A DNA stretch of 64,000 bases from Musa acuminata AAA Group (lineage: Eukaryota; Streptophyta; Magnoliopsida; Zingiberales; Musaceae). The translations under genes and the position numbers were made by a program. The stretch is from positions 17,913,501 through 17,977,500 of the forward strand of contig NC_088331.1 in the NCBI RefSeq assembly GCF_036884655.1, written 5' to 3'. Shown piece after piece: positions 24,223 to 36,690 of the stretch (positions are counted from its first letter, which is position 1; every line of letters begins with the position of its first letter). The notes beneath the pieces were generated by a model, which saw only the letters and a list, made by a program, of their open reading frames with translations, had not been told where the DNA came from and did no database searches.

Positions 24223-26288
24223 ACTGAAATCTGATGATTGAGCGTGGAAAGCCGATTTACGTCTGAATGCAGTTTTACGTCTAAATGTTGAAACTCGTTC
24301 GTAAAATCGTAGAGGAAAGTTTGCAGTTATCAATAGGATCAAAATGTAAGTGTAAACTGCAAAGAAGCTCGTTCGTAAAAGCACGGAAGACAGTTCTGCA
24401 GAATCAAACGTAAACGTAAACAGTAATGTATGAAAATACGAATTTACGTCTGAATGTAGATTCGGAAGAACAGCACTTAGAACTTGTTCGTGAAAGCGCA
24501 GAGAGCAGTAGCAATGGAGGAGGTTTGCAGTAATGATAAAGTGCTCGAAAATAAATGCAAACCAGAGATTTAGAGTGGTTCGGTCAGCCTTGACCTACTC
24601 CACTTTTGGCTCCCTCCACCGACGAGGTTGCCGACGTCAACTAGGTGCCTTCCTTCAATGGGCGAAGGCTAACTGCCCTTTTACAGTTTCTCTCCTTTTG
24701 ACAGGCTTAGGAGACAACCTTTACAGACCTTTCTCTCCTCACTTTACAACTGAAAACTTGAAGAACAGAAGGAGGAGACTTAAAGGATTTACAACACTTT
24801 TGAGCTCTTAGAATCACAGAAAAGATCAAGATTTCGGTGTAGGTCTGTATCTTTTCAGTGCTGAATGGGTGGGGTATTTATAGGCCCCAACCCAATTCAA
24901 AATTCGAGCTCAAAACGATCAAATCGATCAAATCCCAGAATTCTGGGATCAGGCGGTTGCACCTCTTGACTGGAGAGGTGGCACCGCCTGGCAGAGCTCG
25001 AAGACTGAGCTCAGCCGATTGCTCTTCTCTGCCAGAGCTCGAAGACTGAGCTCGATGGATGCATCACCTGGCAGAGCTCGAAGACTGAGCTTGGTGGTTG
25101 CATCACCTGGCAGAGCTCGAAACTGAGCTCAGGCTGATGCACCTCTCTGCCAGAGCTCGAAGACTGAGCTTGGTGAATGCATCACCTGGTAGAGCTCGAG
25201 ACTGAGCTCAGGCTGATGCACCTCTGCCAGAGCTCGAAGACTGAGCTCGGTGGTTGTATCGCCTGGCAGAGCTCGAAACTTGAGCTCTGGCGGTGCTACC
25301 TCTTGGCTGGGGCGGTTGCACCTCCCAGCCTCGCACCCCTGGCGGTTGCACCTCCTGGCTGGGGCGGTTGCACCGCCCAACCTCACAGCCCTGGCGGTTG
25401 CACCTCCAGGCTGGGGCGGTTGCACCGCCTGGTGCAATCAGGGTCCGAATGGTTCACTCCATTCGGCCCACTTTGAATCTTTTCAAGTGCCCAATTGCCC
25501 CAAGATTAAGCTAATGGGTTCACCTCCCATTTTCATGCTTAATCATCATGCTAACTATGATTAACTCTAAGACAACTTCTGCAGCTTTGCTCCGATGCGT
25601 CAATCGCTTCTTCCGGCGAGTTTCCGGCCAACTTCCGTCGATCATCCGATAAACCCTCGGTGATCCTTCTGCGGACATCCGGCATACTCCTGGACTTTGC
25701 GACGATCCACTTGGCGAGTTCCGACGAGCTTCGCTTGGCAAGCTTCTGGACTTCTCGGATCTGTTCTCGCTGAACCTCCGACGACCGTCCGAACTTCCGT
25801 CGAACTCTCGAACTCCCAACGTGATCATGATCTTGACTCCGGCGCAACACCTGCTGCTTGTCTTACTCTCATCGTAGTTAATCCTGCACAACAAAACAAA
25901 ACTTCAATCGAGACAATTAATCCTAAGCAATTAACCAAGTTGTCCGACATGTCATTGGTCCCTCGACGCTTCGTCCGATTCTTCGGCGCATCGTCCTCTC
26001 GTGCAGCCTATTGCCCAATCGGCCAGTTGACTCCGCAACTCCGATATCCTTGGCACAATACCCGCTCTTCTTGGCCCGATGCCCGAGTCCACGGCCCGAA
26101 GCCTTCTATCGATACGCCGACCGATCCACCGGCCCGACGTCCAATCTTCTGACATGTTCCTTCGGCACAACATGATTTTCCTGCTTTAATTGTCTCATCC
26201 TGATCGAAGCATCCTGCGTCACTCAAAACGCAGATTAAATCATAAACATATATCAAGTAGTTTCATCATCAAAATACGAGATTCAACA
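24223..26288 (-). mobile_element. Sire-2: truncated Sirevirus LTR
   Basis: Reverse-oriented LTR of the same family as Sire-1. On the minus strand it begins TGTTGAATCTCG at 26288 and follows the Sire-1 LTR through its GC-rich palindromic repeat block (about 25000-25440) and TATA box (plus-strand TATTTATA, 24875-24882). It stops at 24223, lacking the last ~455 bp, including the 18-bp repeat array. No TSD is visible on either side. Reading frames here (for example 25177-25476) are repeat translations, not genes. Confidence 0.88.
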
Positions 26289-29200
26289 CCCATCAGACTC
26301 TTGTGACGCTCAAAGACAATCTGAGACAATGGCTTTGTCAGTGGATCTGCAATGTTATCTTCGGATGGAACTCTTTCCACTGCTACATCTCCTCAGGTTA
26401 CGATCTCTCTAATAAGCTGGAACCTCCTCAGAACACTTCTGATGAGACCCGGGTTCCCTTATTTGAGTAATCGCCCCATAGTTGTCGCAATATAAGAAAG
26501 TCGACATCTCGCTATTCGGAACGACTCCCAAATCTGTGATGAACATCTTCACCCAGACTCCCTCCTTTGCTACATCTAATGCAGCAATGTACTCCGCCTT
26601 TGTGGTCGAGTCAGCAGTGGTATCTTGCTTGGAACTCTTCCAGCACATTGCTCCTCCATTCAAGGTGTACACATACCTTGAATTCGACTTGCTATCATTG
26701 ACATCAGACTGAAAACTTGAGTCTGTGTAGCCTTCAACCTTAAGGCTATTACCTCTATATACTAGTAAAAGATCCTTAGTCCTTCTCAAGTACTTAAGGA
26801 TACACTTTACTGCTTTCCAGTGCTCCAAGCCTGGATCCGCCTGATACCTGCTCGTGACACTCAGAGCATGCGCTATATCAGGCCTAGTACATAGCATGGC
26901 ATACATGATAGACCCTATTGCTGAGGCATAAGGTATCATATCCATGTTCGCCCTTTCTTCTGGATTCTTTTGGGGACATACTCGTAGAAAGTGATATCCC
27001 ATGTCTCATCGGTATGAGACCTCTCTTGGAATTTTCCATGCCAAACCTTTTGACAATAGTTTCTATGTACCTGGACTAGGACAAGCCAAGCATCCTCTTG
27101 GATCTATCTCTATAGATTCTAATCCCCAAGATATAATATGCTTCCCCTAAGTCCTTCATGGAGAAGTGTCTAGATAACCAAGCCTTTACTGTGGATAGCA
27201 TTCCTATGTCATTCCCAATGATGAGGATGTCATCCACATATAACACCAAAAAGGTGATAGCGCTCCCACTTACCTTTCTGTATACACAAGGCTCATTTTC
27301 GTTCTTAACGAAGTCATAAGATCTGATAGACTCATCAAATCTTATGTTCCAACTTCGGGAAGCTTGCTTTAGTCCATAAATGGATGTAAGCAACCTACAC
27401 ACTTTATCTGGGCAGTTCTTGGACACGAATCCCTCAGGTTGCATCATATACACCTCCTCTTCGAGGTTCCCATTGAGGAATGCGGTTTTCACATCCATCT
27501 GCCAGATCTCATAATCATAGTGTGCTGCAATAGCCAATAGAATTCTGATGGATTTTAGCATTGCTACGGGTGAGAAAGTTTCGTCGTAGTCAACACCTTG
27601 CCTTTGACGATACCCCTTAGCCACTAGCCTTGCTCTATAGGTCTCTACCTTTCCATCTACTCCGATCTTTTATTAAAGATCCACTTGCAATCGATGGGTA
27701 TAATACGTTCGGGCGCATCAACTAGGTTCCAAACCTTATTGGAGTACATAGAATCCATCTCAGAATTCATGGCTTCTTTCCACTTCCCGGAGTCTATACT
27801 CATAATAGCCTCCTCGTAGGTCTGAGGATCAACATCATCTACATCCTCTGCTCTAATATGTCCCACATATCTCTCTGGAGGATGGGATACTCTATCAGAC
27901 CTGTGTAAAGTTGATACTTGTGTATTAGGTACCTGAACAGACTCGGGCTGTAGAGTGGTGCTTGAGCTTGGTTCTCCAACCTCGCTCAATTCTATCATTC
28001 TCCCATTGTCTCCATCAAGAATGTGTTCCTTCACAAGGAACACTGCTCTCGTAGCTACAAAGACCTTTTGGTCCTCGAGATGATAGAAATAATACCTACA
28101 AGTTTCCTTGGGGTATCCCACAAATTTGCATCGCTCTGTCCTTGATTCTAACTTATCGGGGTTGTGTCTTTTAATGTGGGCAGGGTAGCCCCAAATCTTA
28201 ACAACCTTAAGATCAGGCTTCTTCCCTTTCCATATCTCATAAGGTGTAGACACTACCGACTTAGTTGGAACTCTATTCATAAGGTAAGCTGCGGTTTCTA
28301 GGGCATATCCCCAGAATGAGATGGGTAGGTCAGCGAAACTCCTCATGGACCGTACCATATCTAATAATGTACGATTTCTCCTTTTCAGAGACACCATTGA
28401 GCTGAGGTGTATAAGGAGGTGTCCATTGGGATAATATCCCATGGTCCTTGAGGAACTGAGTAAACTATGTACTTAAGTATTCACCTCCTCGATCTGATCG
28501 AAGAGTTTTGATACTCTTTCCAGTCTGGTTCTCCACCTCATTCTTATACTCTCTGAATTTCTCAATGGCCTTGACTTGTACTTCATTAAGTACACATATC
28601 CATACCTTGAGAAATCATCAGTAAATGTAATGAAGTAGGAGTAACCTCCAATGGCATGAGTTGACATGGGTCCACATACATCACTATGTATGAGTTCCAA
28701 CAACTCATTGGCTCTCTCTCCAGTTCTACTAAATGGAGATTTGGTCAGTTTTCTATGAATGCAAGGCTCACAAGTTGCATATGACACATAGTCGAATGGA
28801 TCTAGATATCCATCATTTAGCAACTTTTGAATCCTTCTTTCATGGATGTGACCTAGCCTATAATGCCATAGGTATGCACTGTTCAACTCATCTCGTTTCC
28901 TTCTTGACACATTTACATTCATGATATGTGGAGTGGTGTCAAACATAAATAAACCATTATGCAATGTTCCTTTCGTGATGATCTTATCATCTAATAATAT
29001 CGAACAACCATTGTTCTCAAAAACAAATTTATATCCACTAACTGTTAAACATGAAATGGAGATAATGTTTTTGATAATAGAAGGAACAAAATAATATGCA
29101 TCTAATGCAATAAAAGCTCCACTAGGCAGATGTAGGGCGACCTCGCCAACAGCTAATACAGCAACTTTTGCTCCATTACCCATCTTGAGGTCCATCTCGC

Positions 29201-30146
29201 CTCTCTCTAGTCTCCTAGGCCTTGCCAGAACCTGCAATGAATTGCATATATGATAAGCACTACCGGTATCGAATACCCATGTGTTATCATAAGAGTCTGA
29301 CAAATGGAGACTGATCATGAATGTACCTGAAGCTTCATCAAGCTTTTGTTTCGCCCTTTCTGCAAGGTATTCTTTGCAGTTTCTCTTCCAATGCCCATCT
29401 TTACCACAGTGGAAGCACTGGCCTTTGTCCTTTGCTGGGTCTTTCTTAGCAACCTTTGCTTTACCTTGTTTGCCCTTGCCCTTTCCCTTCTTAAGGGACT
29501 TTTCTGCTTTCCTTTTCTTTCTGGTCTCACCAGTGTAGAGAACTGGCTTCTCTTTCTTAATAGTACTCTCTGCCTCCCTCAACATATTGAGGAGCTCTAG
29601 GAGAGTCACCTCAAGCTTGTTCATATTAAAATTCATTATGAACTGTGAAAAGGAATTTGGTAGGGACTGAAGCACAATGTCCACACACAAGTTATCCTCT
29701 AGGACCATTCCTAGACCTGTGAGTTTCTCTATCCACTCAATTATCTTTAGGACATGGTTCTGAACCGGTGTCCCCTCAGTCATCCTAGCGCGGAAAAGGC
29801 TCTTGGATATCTCATTTCGTTGAGTCCTTCCCTGTTCCTCAAACAATTTACGGACATGTAGGAGAATGGATCTGGCATCCATCTTTTCATGTTGTCTCTG
29901 TAACTCTGGAGATATAGAGCCCAACATATAGCACTGAGCAAGAGTGGAATCATCAATGTACTTCACGTAGCGAGCGATCTCATCCTCGCTTGCCCCTTCT
30001 TCGGGCGTAGGCATCACTGTATCAAGGACGTACACGATTTTCTCCGCTGTGAGAACAATTCTCAAGTTACGGAGCCAATCCGTATAATTTGGACCAGTGA
30101 GGCGGTTGACATCAAGTATGCCACGTAAGGGATTTGAAAGCGAGAT
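26289..30146 (-). pseudogene. Angela-1 gag-pol polyprotein, degraded
   Basis: Minus-strand Copia polyprotein colinear with Angela-2. The gag start codon (30144-30146) reads ATC instead of ATG. Gag, zinc knuckle [14 protein letters not shown], protease DTGSAYH and the first half of integrase read through to about 28572, where a one-base deletion shifts frame. Further breaks are a stop in integrase (about 28470), a one-base deletion after KWIF at about 27672, and a CAG-to-TAG stop near 27073. RT keeps [10 protein letters not shown] and YVDD; RNase H keeps GYTDSSF and YCDN. The 3' end shares with Angela-2 a frame break near 26450. Sequence ends at 26289, just before where the polypurine tract should be, against Sire-2. 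Neighbouring leader and LTR confirm one element. Confidence 0.9.
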
Positions 30147-31971
30147 TTTCTGAAAATTAAGATGTAGCAGAAATGAATAACATGCAGATTTTGCAAGAAA
30201 TAAACTATCAAGATATGGACTTATATCTTAATATGCTCCCACTATTTTACTAATGAGTCACGCGACACCCTCAGCACGTGAAACGGAAGTCTCCGGCAGA
30301 CTTCTAGTGGGGATTAAGATCCAATCAGCGTCTTAGTGTAACCTCGAGGGACTCGACCAATCACACTAAGCCTAAAAGGTAGGCAACTCTTGCCGATCAC
30401 AACTCCTTGTGATTCCCGTCCTGTTCGGCCTCCGAATCACCATGGCCTCGAGGGACTCGACCAACCATGATGCTCGGTTAAGTCAACACCTTCGTTACAA
30501 GATGAGTCTGATTTGATGATATACCCTCGAGGGACTCGACCAAGCATACCATGCCATCAGGTCACCGGTGACATCTCTATGTCGTAAGCAAGATAGCGAA
30601 TCGCGATATAGGTGAGTCTCGAGGGACTCGACCAACTCAACCTACACCGGGAATCGGTTCCTACTCATAACGATGGAAGGCCACGTGGGTCAATCTAATT
30701 GCCTCACGTTTACCGACTTAATATTATCGAGAGATGTTTCTATAATTTGGTCTCCTAATATGACATGTCACACTTATACATATTTAATATATATCTACAT
30801 CGCATGCAAATATATATACATATCTAGTATGTGTATAAGCTATCACATCAAATGATCATGGACCACAACCTAATATGATTAGGCCCGAGCCAGTAGGCCT
30901 AATCACTCACATCAAGATCTATATGTGCAACGGTGCATCTCCATGCCCTGTGATCGTCCATCTCATCCTCGTCGATTCCGTCGACATCTTGATGCATCTC
31001 CATGCATCACGATCGTTCGTCTCGTGGGTCCCGCTATCGCATCCACGCTCCCGCTGCGCCTCCTCATGTGATTACAACTTAATCATAGGCACGCAGGCCC
31101 GACAATAAACGAGAAATATAATGGAGGCTCCCAGACCTCAATAATAATAATCAGAAGTACATACATCACACGGTCCATAATCATCCGTCCACACATCATA
31201 CATCACATGTATAAATAATCATCATAATGTAGGACTACTAGATAATAATAAAAAATAATAATCAACTAAACCTTTTAATTAATTAATATTTTCTGAAATC
31301 AGGGACATGTAGGGAATTTTCGAATTTATAGGGGTATTTTCGTAATTTAGACAAAAGACAGAAATTGGAATTTCTCAAATTCCGAGGGGCAAAACTGTCT
31401 TTTGACCAGAAAACCCTAATGCCCTTTCTCCTTTCGCTACTGCCGCCGCCGCCACCCTGACGGCGGCTGCCTCTGCGGCGGGGCGAGGGACTACCCTCGC
31501 TTGCAGGCGGCACGCACGCTGGGCGCGCTGCCGCTGCGGGTGGGTGCCCCCTTCGGGCGTCGTTGCCTCCGCGGGCAGTTCTGCCTCGCTGGCAGCCGCC
31601 CCTGCGGGGTTTTTGCCCGTGGGAGCAGCGGCCACAGGCGCCTCTGCCCTACGGTGCCTCAACCCGCGCTGCTGCCCCGCGGCGCCTTTGCCCGCGGCGC
31701 TGCCCTGCGGTGCCTCAACCCGCGCTGCCAGCCCCGCCGGCCGCAAGCCTGCTGCAAGTAGACCGTCGGCCGGCTACTGCAGGCACAGCGCTTGCGCATG
31801 CGTCGGCGCTGTGCTGCCTGGCAGCGGCTGCGGTTGCCACTGGAGGCATGCAGATCGAGAGCAGCAACTGTTGCTACCCTTCCTCGCTTTTGCATCAAAG
31901 ATTTTGACGTCAAAATTCTTCCTAAACACAACACACGTAGTTCAAAACCAATCATTCGCACGAACAACCTG
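30147..31971 (-). other. Angela-1 untranslated leader
   Basis: About 1.8 kb between primer-binding site and gag. Four copies of CCTCGAGGGACTCGACCAA occur at about 30342, 30446, 30525 and 30617, the reverse complement of the hairpin motif in Angela-2. A segment at about 31430-31870 is very GC-rich (GCCGCC, CTGCGG runs), in sharp contrast with the AT-rich stretch 31100-31330. The long reading frames in the GC-rich part differ between the two Angela copies and I do not regard them as genes. Confidence 0.8.
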
Positions 31972-31983
31972 GCTCTGATACCA
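31972..31983 (-). other. Primer-binding site, Met-tRNA type (Angela-1)
   Basis: GCTCTGATACCA lies one base from the LTR edge at 31985, with the same geometry as 50297-50308 in Angela-2. Confidence 0.87.
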
Positions 31984-31984
31984 C

Positions 31985-33477
31985 TGTTGGGAAATCATAG
32001 GGGGGCGACATCATATGCGCAGTGGAAGAACAAGAAAACAAAATTCCCCGATTCCCAAAAAGATGTTCGTCATTGTGCGAAAATTGGTGCGCAAAATCTG
32101 CAAAACACAAAACTGCGTATAGAGATTGTGTTACCTAGGGAGATCGTATATCTCTGTTTCCTTGCAGATCCTTAGGAGAGGGTGAAGGAGGTCAAGCGCC
32201 CTCCTCTCTAGCGGTGATCCACACAGCAGGGTTGCGACGACGCTCCTCAAAACTCCAGGCCTACTCTGAGGTGGAGAGGGAGAGGAGAATAGGAAGGGCA
32301 AGCAAAGACTCTAGCCTATGAGGCTGCGAATCCCTCCTATTTATAGATATCCCATGTCAAACCCTAATGGGTCCTTCCCTAGTGGGTATTGGATCTGCAT
32401 CCAATAAGACAAGGGCTCCGTCGGATATCTCATATCCGAACCTCTACTCATCGCAATGCCTACCATATGTGTGTGACTTTCTAGGCCCAATATCGAGCTG
32501 GCCATGAGTCACACCTGTTAGAACTCCTTCTAACTCAGTGAATTATTATCTCTGTAATAATTCACTCGACTCATCGACTACGGACGTACTAGGCCACTAC
32601 GCCGTAGTCCCCAAATGATACAAGGGAATCCAATCCATTGGACCTGTCTATCCTCAGTTACCATGTACCTATAGTCCCTCATCCATCTAATATCCCAGAG
32701 ACCGTATATCGAGCATGGTGCTGTCAGACCCATACGGTTTCTACTCGAGTCTCGCTCTAATCGGATTCTCCCGGAGAACTCTTTCTCTCTCAACCCGAAT
32801 GACCCTGGCCAGGGATTTGTCTGAGTAAGAACACATGGGATATTCCTCTCATGACGCCGAGAGTGGATGATCCTCTATCGACACTCAATAGCCCTCGTAA
32901 GGTCGACTACCACTCCCAATGACCAGTTGTACTAGATCTGGGACAGCCAAACCTATAAGTCTGGTATCAAAGAGTGGAGCACTCATACAGGACATCCTTG
33001 GTGTCTCAAGTCTAAGGACCAGATACACCACTAGGACTACGGAATCGCTGTCTGACAATAAGGCATCATCAACCATCCAGCATTCCGTAAGCGGATCAAT
33101 CGGTGAACTCATTCTCCAATGAGCACTTGTACTGTATCCCTAGTGTCCCTACACGAGCAGCTATGAGACCAGTTGCATCCATCATATGGACGGGTATACA
33201 GCACACCAGTCTATCTGGTTATCACGATGTCCCTCTCGAGTAACCTATGACCGGAATTATTTAGGATATGTGTTTAAAGGTGAATCGATCTCATTATCGT
33301 GATCTCATCACGATCCGATTCCCATTGCACAAATCCAAGGACATCACAATATATATATGCATTTATGCAATAGTTATAAAGTGATATACGCCAAAATATA
33401 ATAAGCAAAAAGATTCTATATCAAGTCACACGTGCCATCACTCACGTGATTGGCTTGCTGGGCACCTATGACTAGCA
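31985..33477 (-). mobile_element. Angela-1 5' LTR, complete (1,493 bp)
   Basis: Plus strand runs TGTTGGGAAATC to ATGACTAGCA, so TG...CA in both senses. It is followed by TSD ATAAC at 33478-33482. A minus-strand TATA box is at 32338-32345. It differs from the partner LTR at 10641 by many substitutions, making Angela-1 clearly older than Angela-2. Confidence 0.93.
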
Positions 33478-33482
33478 ATAAC

Positions 33483-33850
33483 TGGTTAGTAATACTCTGC
33501 ATTTCATTCAAAAGCTCAGCAATAGAAGTACCCTCTCTATATTTTAGGTTCACAAGTTTTCTGATCAAAAAAGCTTTGTTGCCAGTTGTTTTTCTTTCAT
33601 AGAGACTTTCCAATTTTTTCCAAAGAAAATATGCAGAAATTTCAGTAGAAACATGGTGAAAGACACTATCATCAAGCAATTGTCTAATAAACCCAATTGT
33701 TTTTCGATCTAACCTCTTCCACTCATCATCTGTCATAGTTGTAGGTTTTGCATTATCCCCTTGCAAAGGTCCATACAAATCTTTACAATACAAGAGATCT
33801 TCCATTCTTGGTTTCCATATCATCCAATTATTTCCATTCAAACTAATCAT
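33483..33850 (-). pseudogene. Tork-X gag, N-terminal part
   Basis: A minus-strand frame from ATG at 33848-33850 encodes a Copia gag domain of the TNT1/Tork type: ISLNGNNWMIWKPRMEDLL, then ESLYERKTTGNKAFLIRKLV and LNEMQSITNQLL. It is cut by Angela-1 at 33478 and continues at 10640 leftward, where the downstream gag sequence with a zinc knuckle is found. An upstream frame extends to 33886 but needs a non-ATG start. A primer-binding site and LTR lie upstream, as expected. Confidence 0.87.
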
Positions 33851-33909
33851 ACGAGAAATATTACAGGCCTCTATGTTCAAATACAAAAAAATTAAATCAC
33901 CAAAACCCC

Positions 33910-33921
33910 GCTCTGATACCA
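33910..33921 (-). other. Primer-binding site, Met-tRNA type (Tork-X)
   Basis: GCTCTGATACCA, two bases from the LTR edge at 33924. Confidence 0.85.
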
Positions 33922-33923
33922 GT

Positions 33924-34206
33924 TGATGGAGATATATACAGGAATAACCTTTGTATAGGAACCAATACTAGAAGACCAAAATACGCAGCGGAATAAAATG
34001 GAAACACAATCAAACAGAACACCAAGATATACGTGGAAAACCCCTTCAATGTGAAGGGTAAAAACCACGGGGCAAACTAGAGATAATCCACTATGAGAAT
34101 AATGAATATACAAATCTCAATCTCTTACCAAAACCCTAGCAATAACCATAAGAGAATAACTGGGATACAAGGATCACGTCACTGCCCACAATATCTAAAA
34201 CCTCCC
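33924..34206 (-). mobile_element. Tork-X 5' LTR, proximal part
   Basis: The LTR begins TGATGGAG at 33924 and is split by Sire-1 at 34206/34207. The remainder is 43107-43425. The TSD CTCCC at 34202-34206 is repeated at 43102-43106. Confidence 0.85.
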
Positions 34207-35039
34207 TGTTGAATCTCGTATTTTGATGATGAAACTACTTGATATATGTTTATGATTTAATCTACGTTTTGAGTGACGCAGGATGCTTCGATCAGGATGA
34301 GACAATTAAAGCAGGATAATCATGTTGTGCCGAAGGAACATGTCAGAAGATTGGACGTCGGGCCGGCGGATCGGTCGACGTATCGACAGAAGGCTTCGGG
34401 CCGTGGACTCGGGCATCGGGCCAAGAAGAGCGGGTATTGTGCCAAGGATATCGGAGTTGCAGAGTCAACTGGCCGATTGGGCAATAGGCTGCACGAGAGG
34501 ACGATGCGCCGAAGAATCGGATGAAGCGTCGAGGGACCAATGACATGTCGGACAACTTGGTTAATTGCTTAGGATTAATTGTCTCGATTGAAGTTTTGTT
34601 TTAGTGTGCAGGATTAACTACGATGAGAGTAAGACAAGCAGCAGGAGTTGCGCCGGAGTCAAGATCATGATCACGTTGGGAGTTCGAGAGTTCGACGGAA
34701 GTTCGGACGGTCGTCGGAGGTTCAGAGAGAACAGATCCGAGAAGTCCAGAAGCTTGCCAAGCGAAGCTCGTCGGAACTCGCCAAGTGGATCGTCGCAAAG
34801 TCCAGGAGTATGCCGGATGTCCGCAGAAGGATCACCGAGGGTTATCGGTTGATCGACGGAAGTTGGCAGGAAACTCGCCGGAAGAAGCGATTGACGCATC
34901 GGTGCAAAGCTGCAGAAGTTGTCTTAGAGTTAATCATAGTTAGCATGATGATTAAGCATGAAAATGGGAGGTGATCCCATTAGCTTAATCTTGGGGCAAT
35001 TGGGCCCCTGAAAAGATTCAAAGTGGGTCGAATGGAGTG

Positions 35040-35640
35040 AACCATTCGGACCCTGATTGCACCAGGAGGTGCAACCGCCCCAGCCAGGAGGTGCAACCGC
35101 CTGGGCTGTGGGGTTGGGAGGTGCAACCGCCCCAGCCAGGAGGTGCAACCGCCTGGGCTGTGGGGCTGGGAGGTGCAACCGCCCCAGCCAGGAGGTGCAA
35201 CCGCCAGGGCTGCAAGGCTGGGAGGTGCAACCGCCCCAGCCAAGAGGTTGCACCGCCAGAGCTCAAGTTCCGAGCTCTGCCAGGCGATGCAACCACAGAG
35301 CTCAGTCTTCGAGCTCTGGCAGAGTGGTGCATCAGCCTGAGCTCAGTCTCGAGCTTTGCCAGGTGATGCATTCACCAAGCTCAGTCTTCGAGCTCTGGCA
35401 GAATGGTGCATCAGCTTGAGCTCAGTTTGGAGCTCTGCCAAGTGATGCAACCACCGAGCTCAGATTTCGAGCTCTGCCAGGTGATGCAACCACCAAGCTC
35501 AGTCTTCGAGCTCTGCCAGGTGATGCAACCATCGAGCTCAGTCTTCGAGCTCTAGCAGAGAGAAGCAATCGGCAGAGCTCAGTCTTCGAGCTCTGCCAGG
35601 CGGTGCCACCTCTCCAGTCGAGAGGTGCAACCGCCTGATC
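35040..35640. repeat. Palindromic repeat block in Sire-1 U3
   Basis: Two repeat types alternate. One is AGGTGCAACCGCC(C/T) with CAGCCAGG spacers (35060-35260); the other is GAGCTCAGTCTTCGAGCTC followed by TGCCAGG-TGATGCA (35270-35610). Both contain inverted GAGCTC or GGCGGT/ACCGCC arms. The block sits just upstream of the TATA box, where Sireviruses of other plants are known to carry palindrome clusters. The second copy is 41325-41925. Confidence 0.85.
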
Positions 35641-36419
35641 CCAGAATTCTGGGATTTGATCGATTTGATCGTTTTGAGCTCGAATTTTGAATTGGGTTGG
35701 GGCCTATAAATACCCCACCCATTCAGCACTGAAATGAGCAAGAACTGACCCGAAATCTTGATCTTTTCAGTGGTTCTTAGAGCTCAAAACTGCTAGTTTT
35801 TCCTCCTCCTTCTGTTCTTCAAGTTTGAGTTGTAAAGAGAGGAGAGAAAACATCTGTAAAGGTTGTCTCCTAAGCCTGTCAAAAGGAGAGAAATTGTAAG
35901 AGGGAAGTTTGGCCTTCGCCCATTGAAGGAAGGCACCTAGTTGACGTCGGCAACCTCATCGGTGGAGGAAGCCAAAAGTGGAGTAGGTCAAGGCTGACCG
36001 AACCACTCTAAATCTCTGGTTTGCGTTTAATTTCGAGCACTTTATCATTACTGCAAACCTCCCTCATCACTACTGCTCTCTGCGCTTTCACGAACAAGTT
36101 CTGAGAGCTGTTCTTCCAAATCTGCATTCAGACGTAACTTCGTATTTTCATACATTACAGTTTACGTTTACGTTTGATTCTGCAGAACTGTTTTCCGCGC
36201 TTTTACGAACGAGCTTCCTTGCAGTTTACGCTTACATTTTAATCCTATTAATAACTGCAATCTGTCCTCTACGATTTTACGAACGAGTTTCAACATTTAG
36301 ACGTAAAACTGCATTCAGACGTAAATCGGCTTTCCTCGCTCAATCATCATATTTCAGTTCACGTTTACGTCTTGATTTCAACTGCATACTGCCTTCTGCG
36401 AGTATACAAACGAGTTTCA

Positions 36420-36690
36420 AAGTTTAGACGTAAATCTGCGTCTAACTGCGTTTAGACGTAAATCTGCGTTTAGACGTAAAACTGCGTTTAGACGTAAAAC
36501 TGCGTTTAGACGTAAAACTGCATTTAGACGTAAATCTGCGTTTAGACGTAAAACTACGTTTAGACGTAAAATTGCGTTTAGACGTAAATCTGCGTTTAGA
36601 CGTAAATCTGCATTTAGACGTAAATCTGAGTTTAGACGCAAAACTGCGCTTAGACGCAATCTGCGCTTAGACGCAAACTGCACTTAGATA
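36420..36690. repeat. 18-bp tandem array (TTTAGACGTAAATCTGCG), ~15 units
   Basis: About fifteen head-to-tail units alternate AAATCTGCG and AAACTGCG endings and decay toward the 3' side. Repeated at 42705-42970 in the other LTR and at 63880-64000. Because 18 is divisible by three it leaves an open minus-strand frame of repeated RLNA units, which is not a gene. Confidence 0.93.

Noticed and set aside
31375..31978. Overlapping Ala/Pro/Arg-rich frames on both strands
   Set aside because: All are shadows of the GC-rich leader segment of Angela-1.
35018..35419. Gly/Trp/Pro-rich frames on both strands of the Sirevirus LTR
   Set aside because: Repeat translations; the same frames recur wherever the palindromic block occurs.
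36417..36683. 88-codon minus-strand frame of repeated RLNA units
   Set aside because: Produced by the 18-bp tandem array, whose length is a multiple of three.
36420..36690. Array considered as CRISPR
   Set aside because: Units are contiguous without unique spacers, and the context is a plant LTR.
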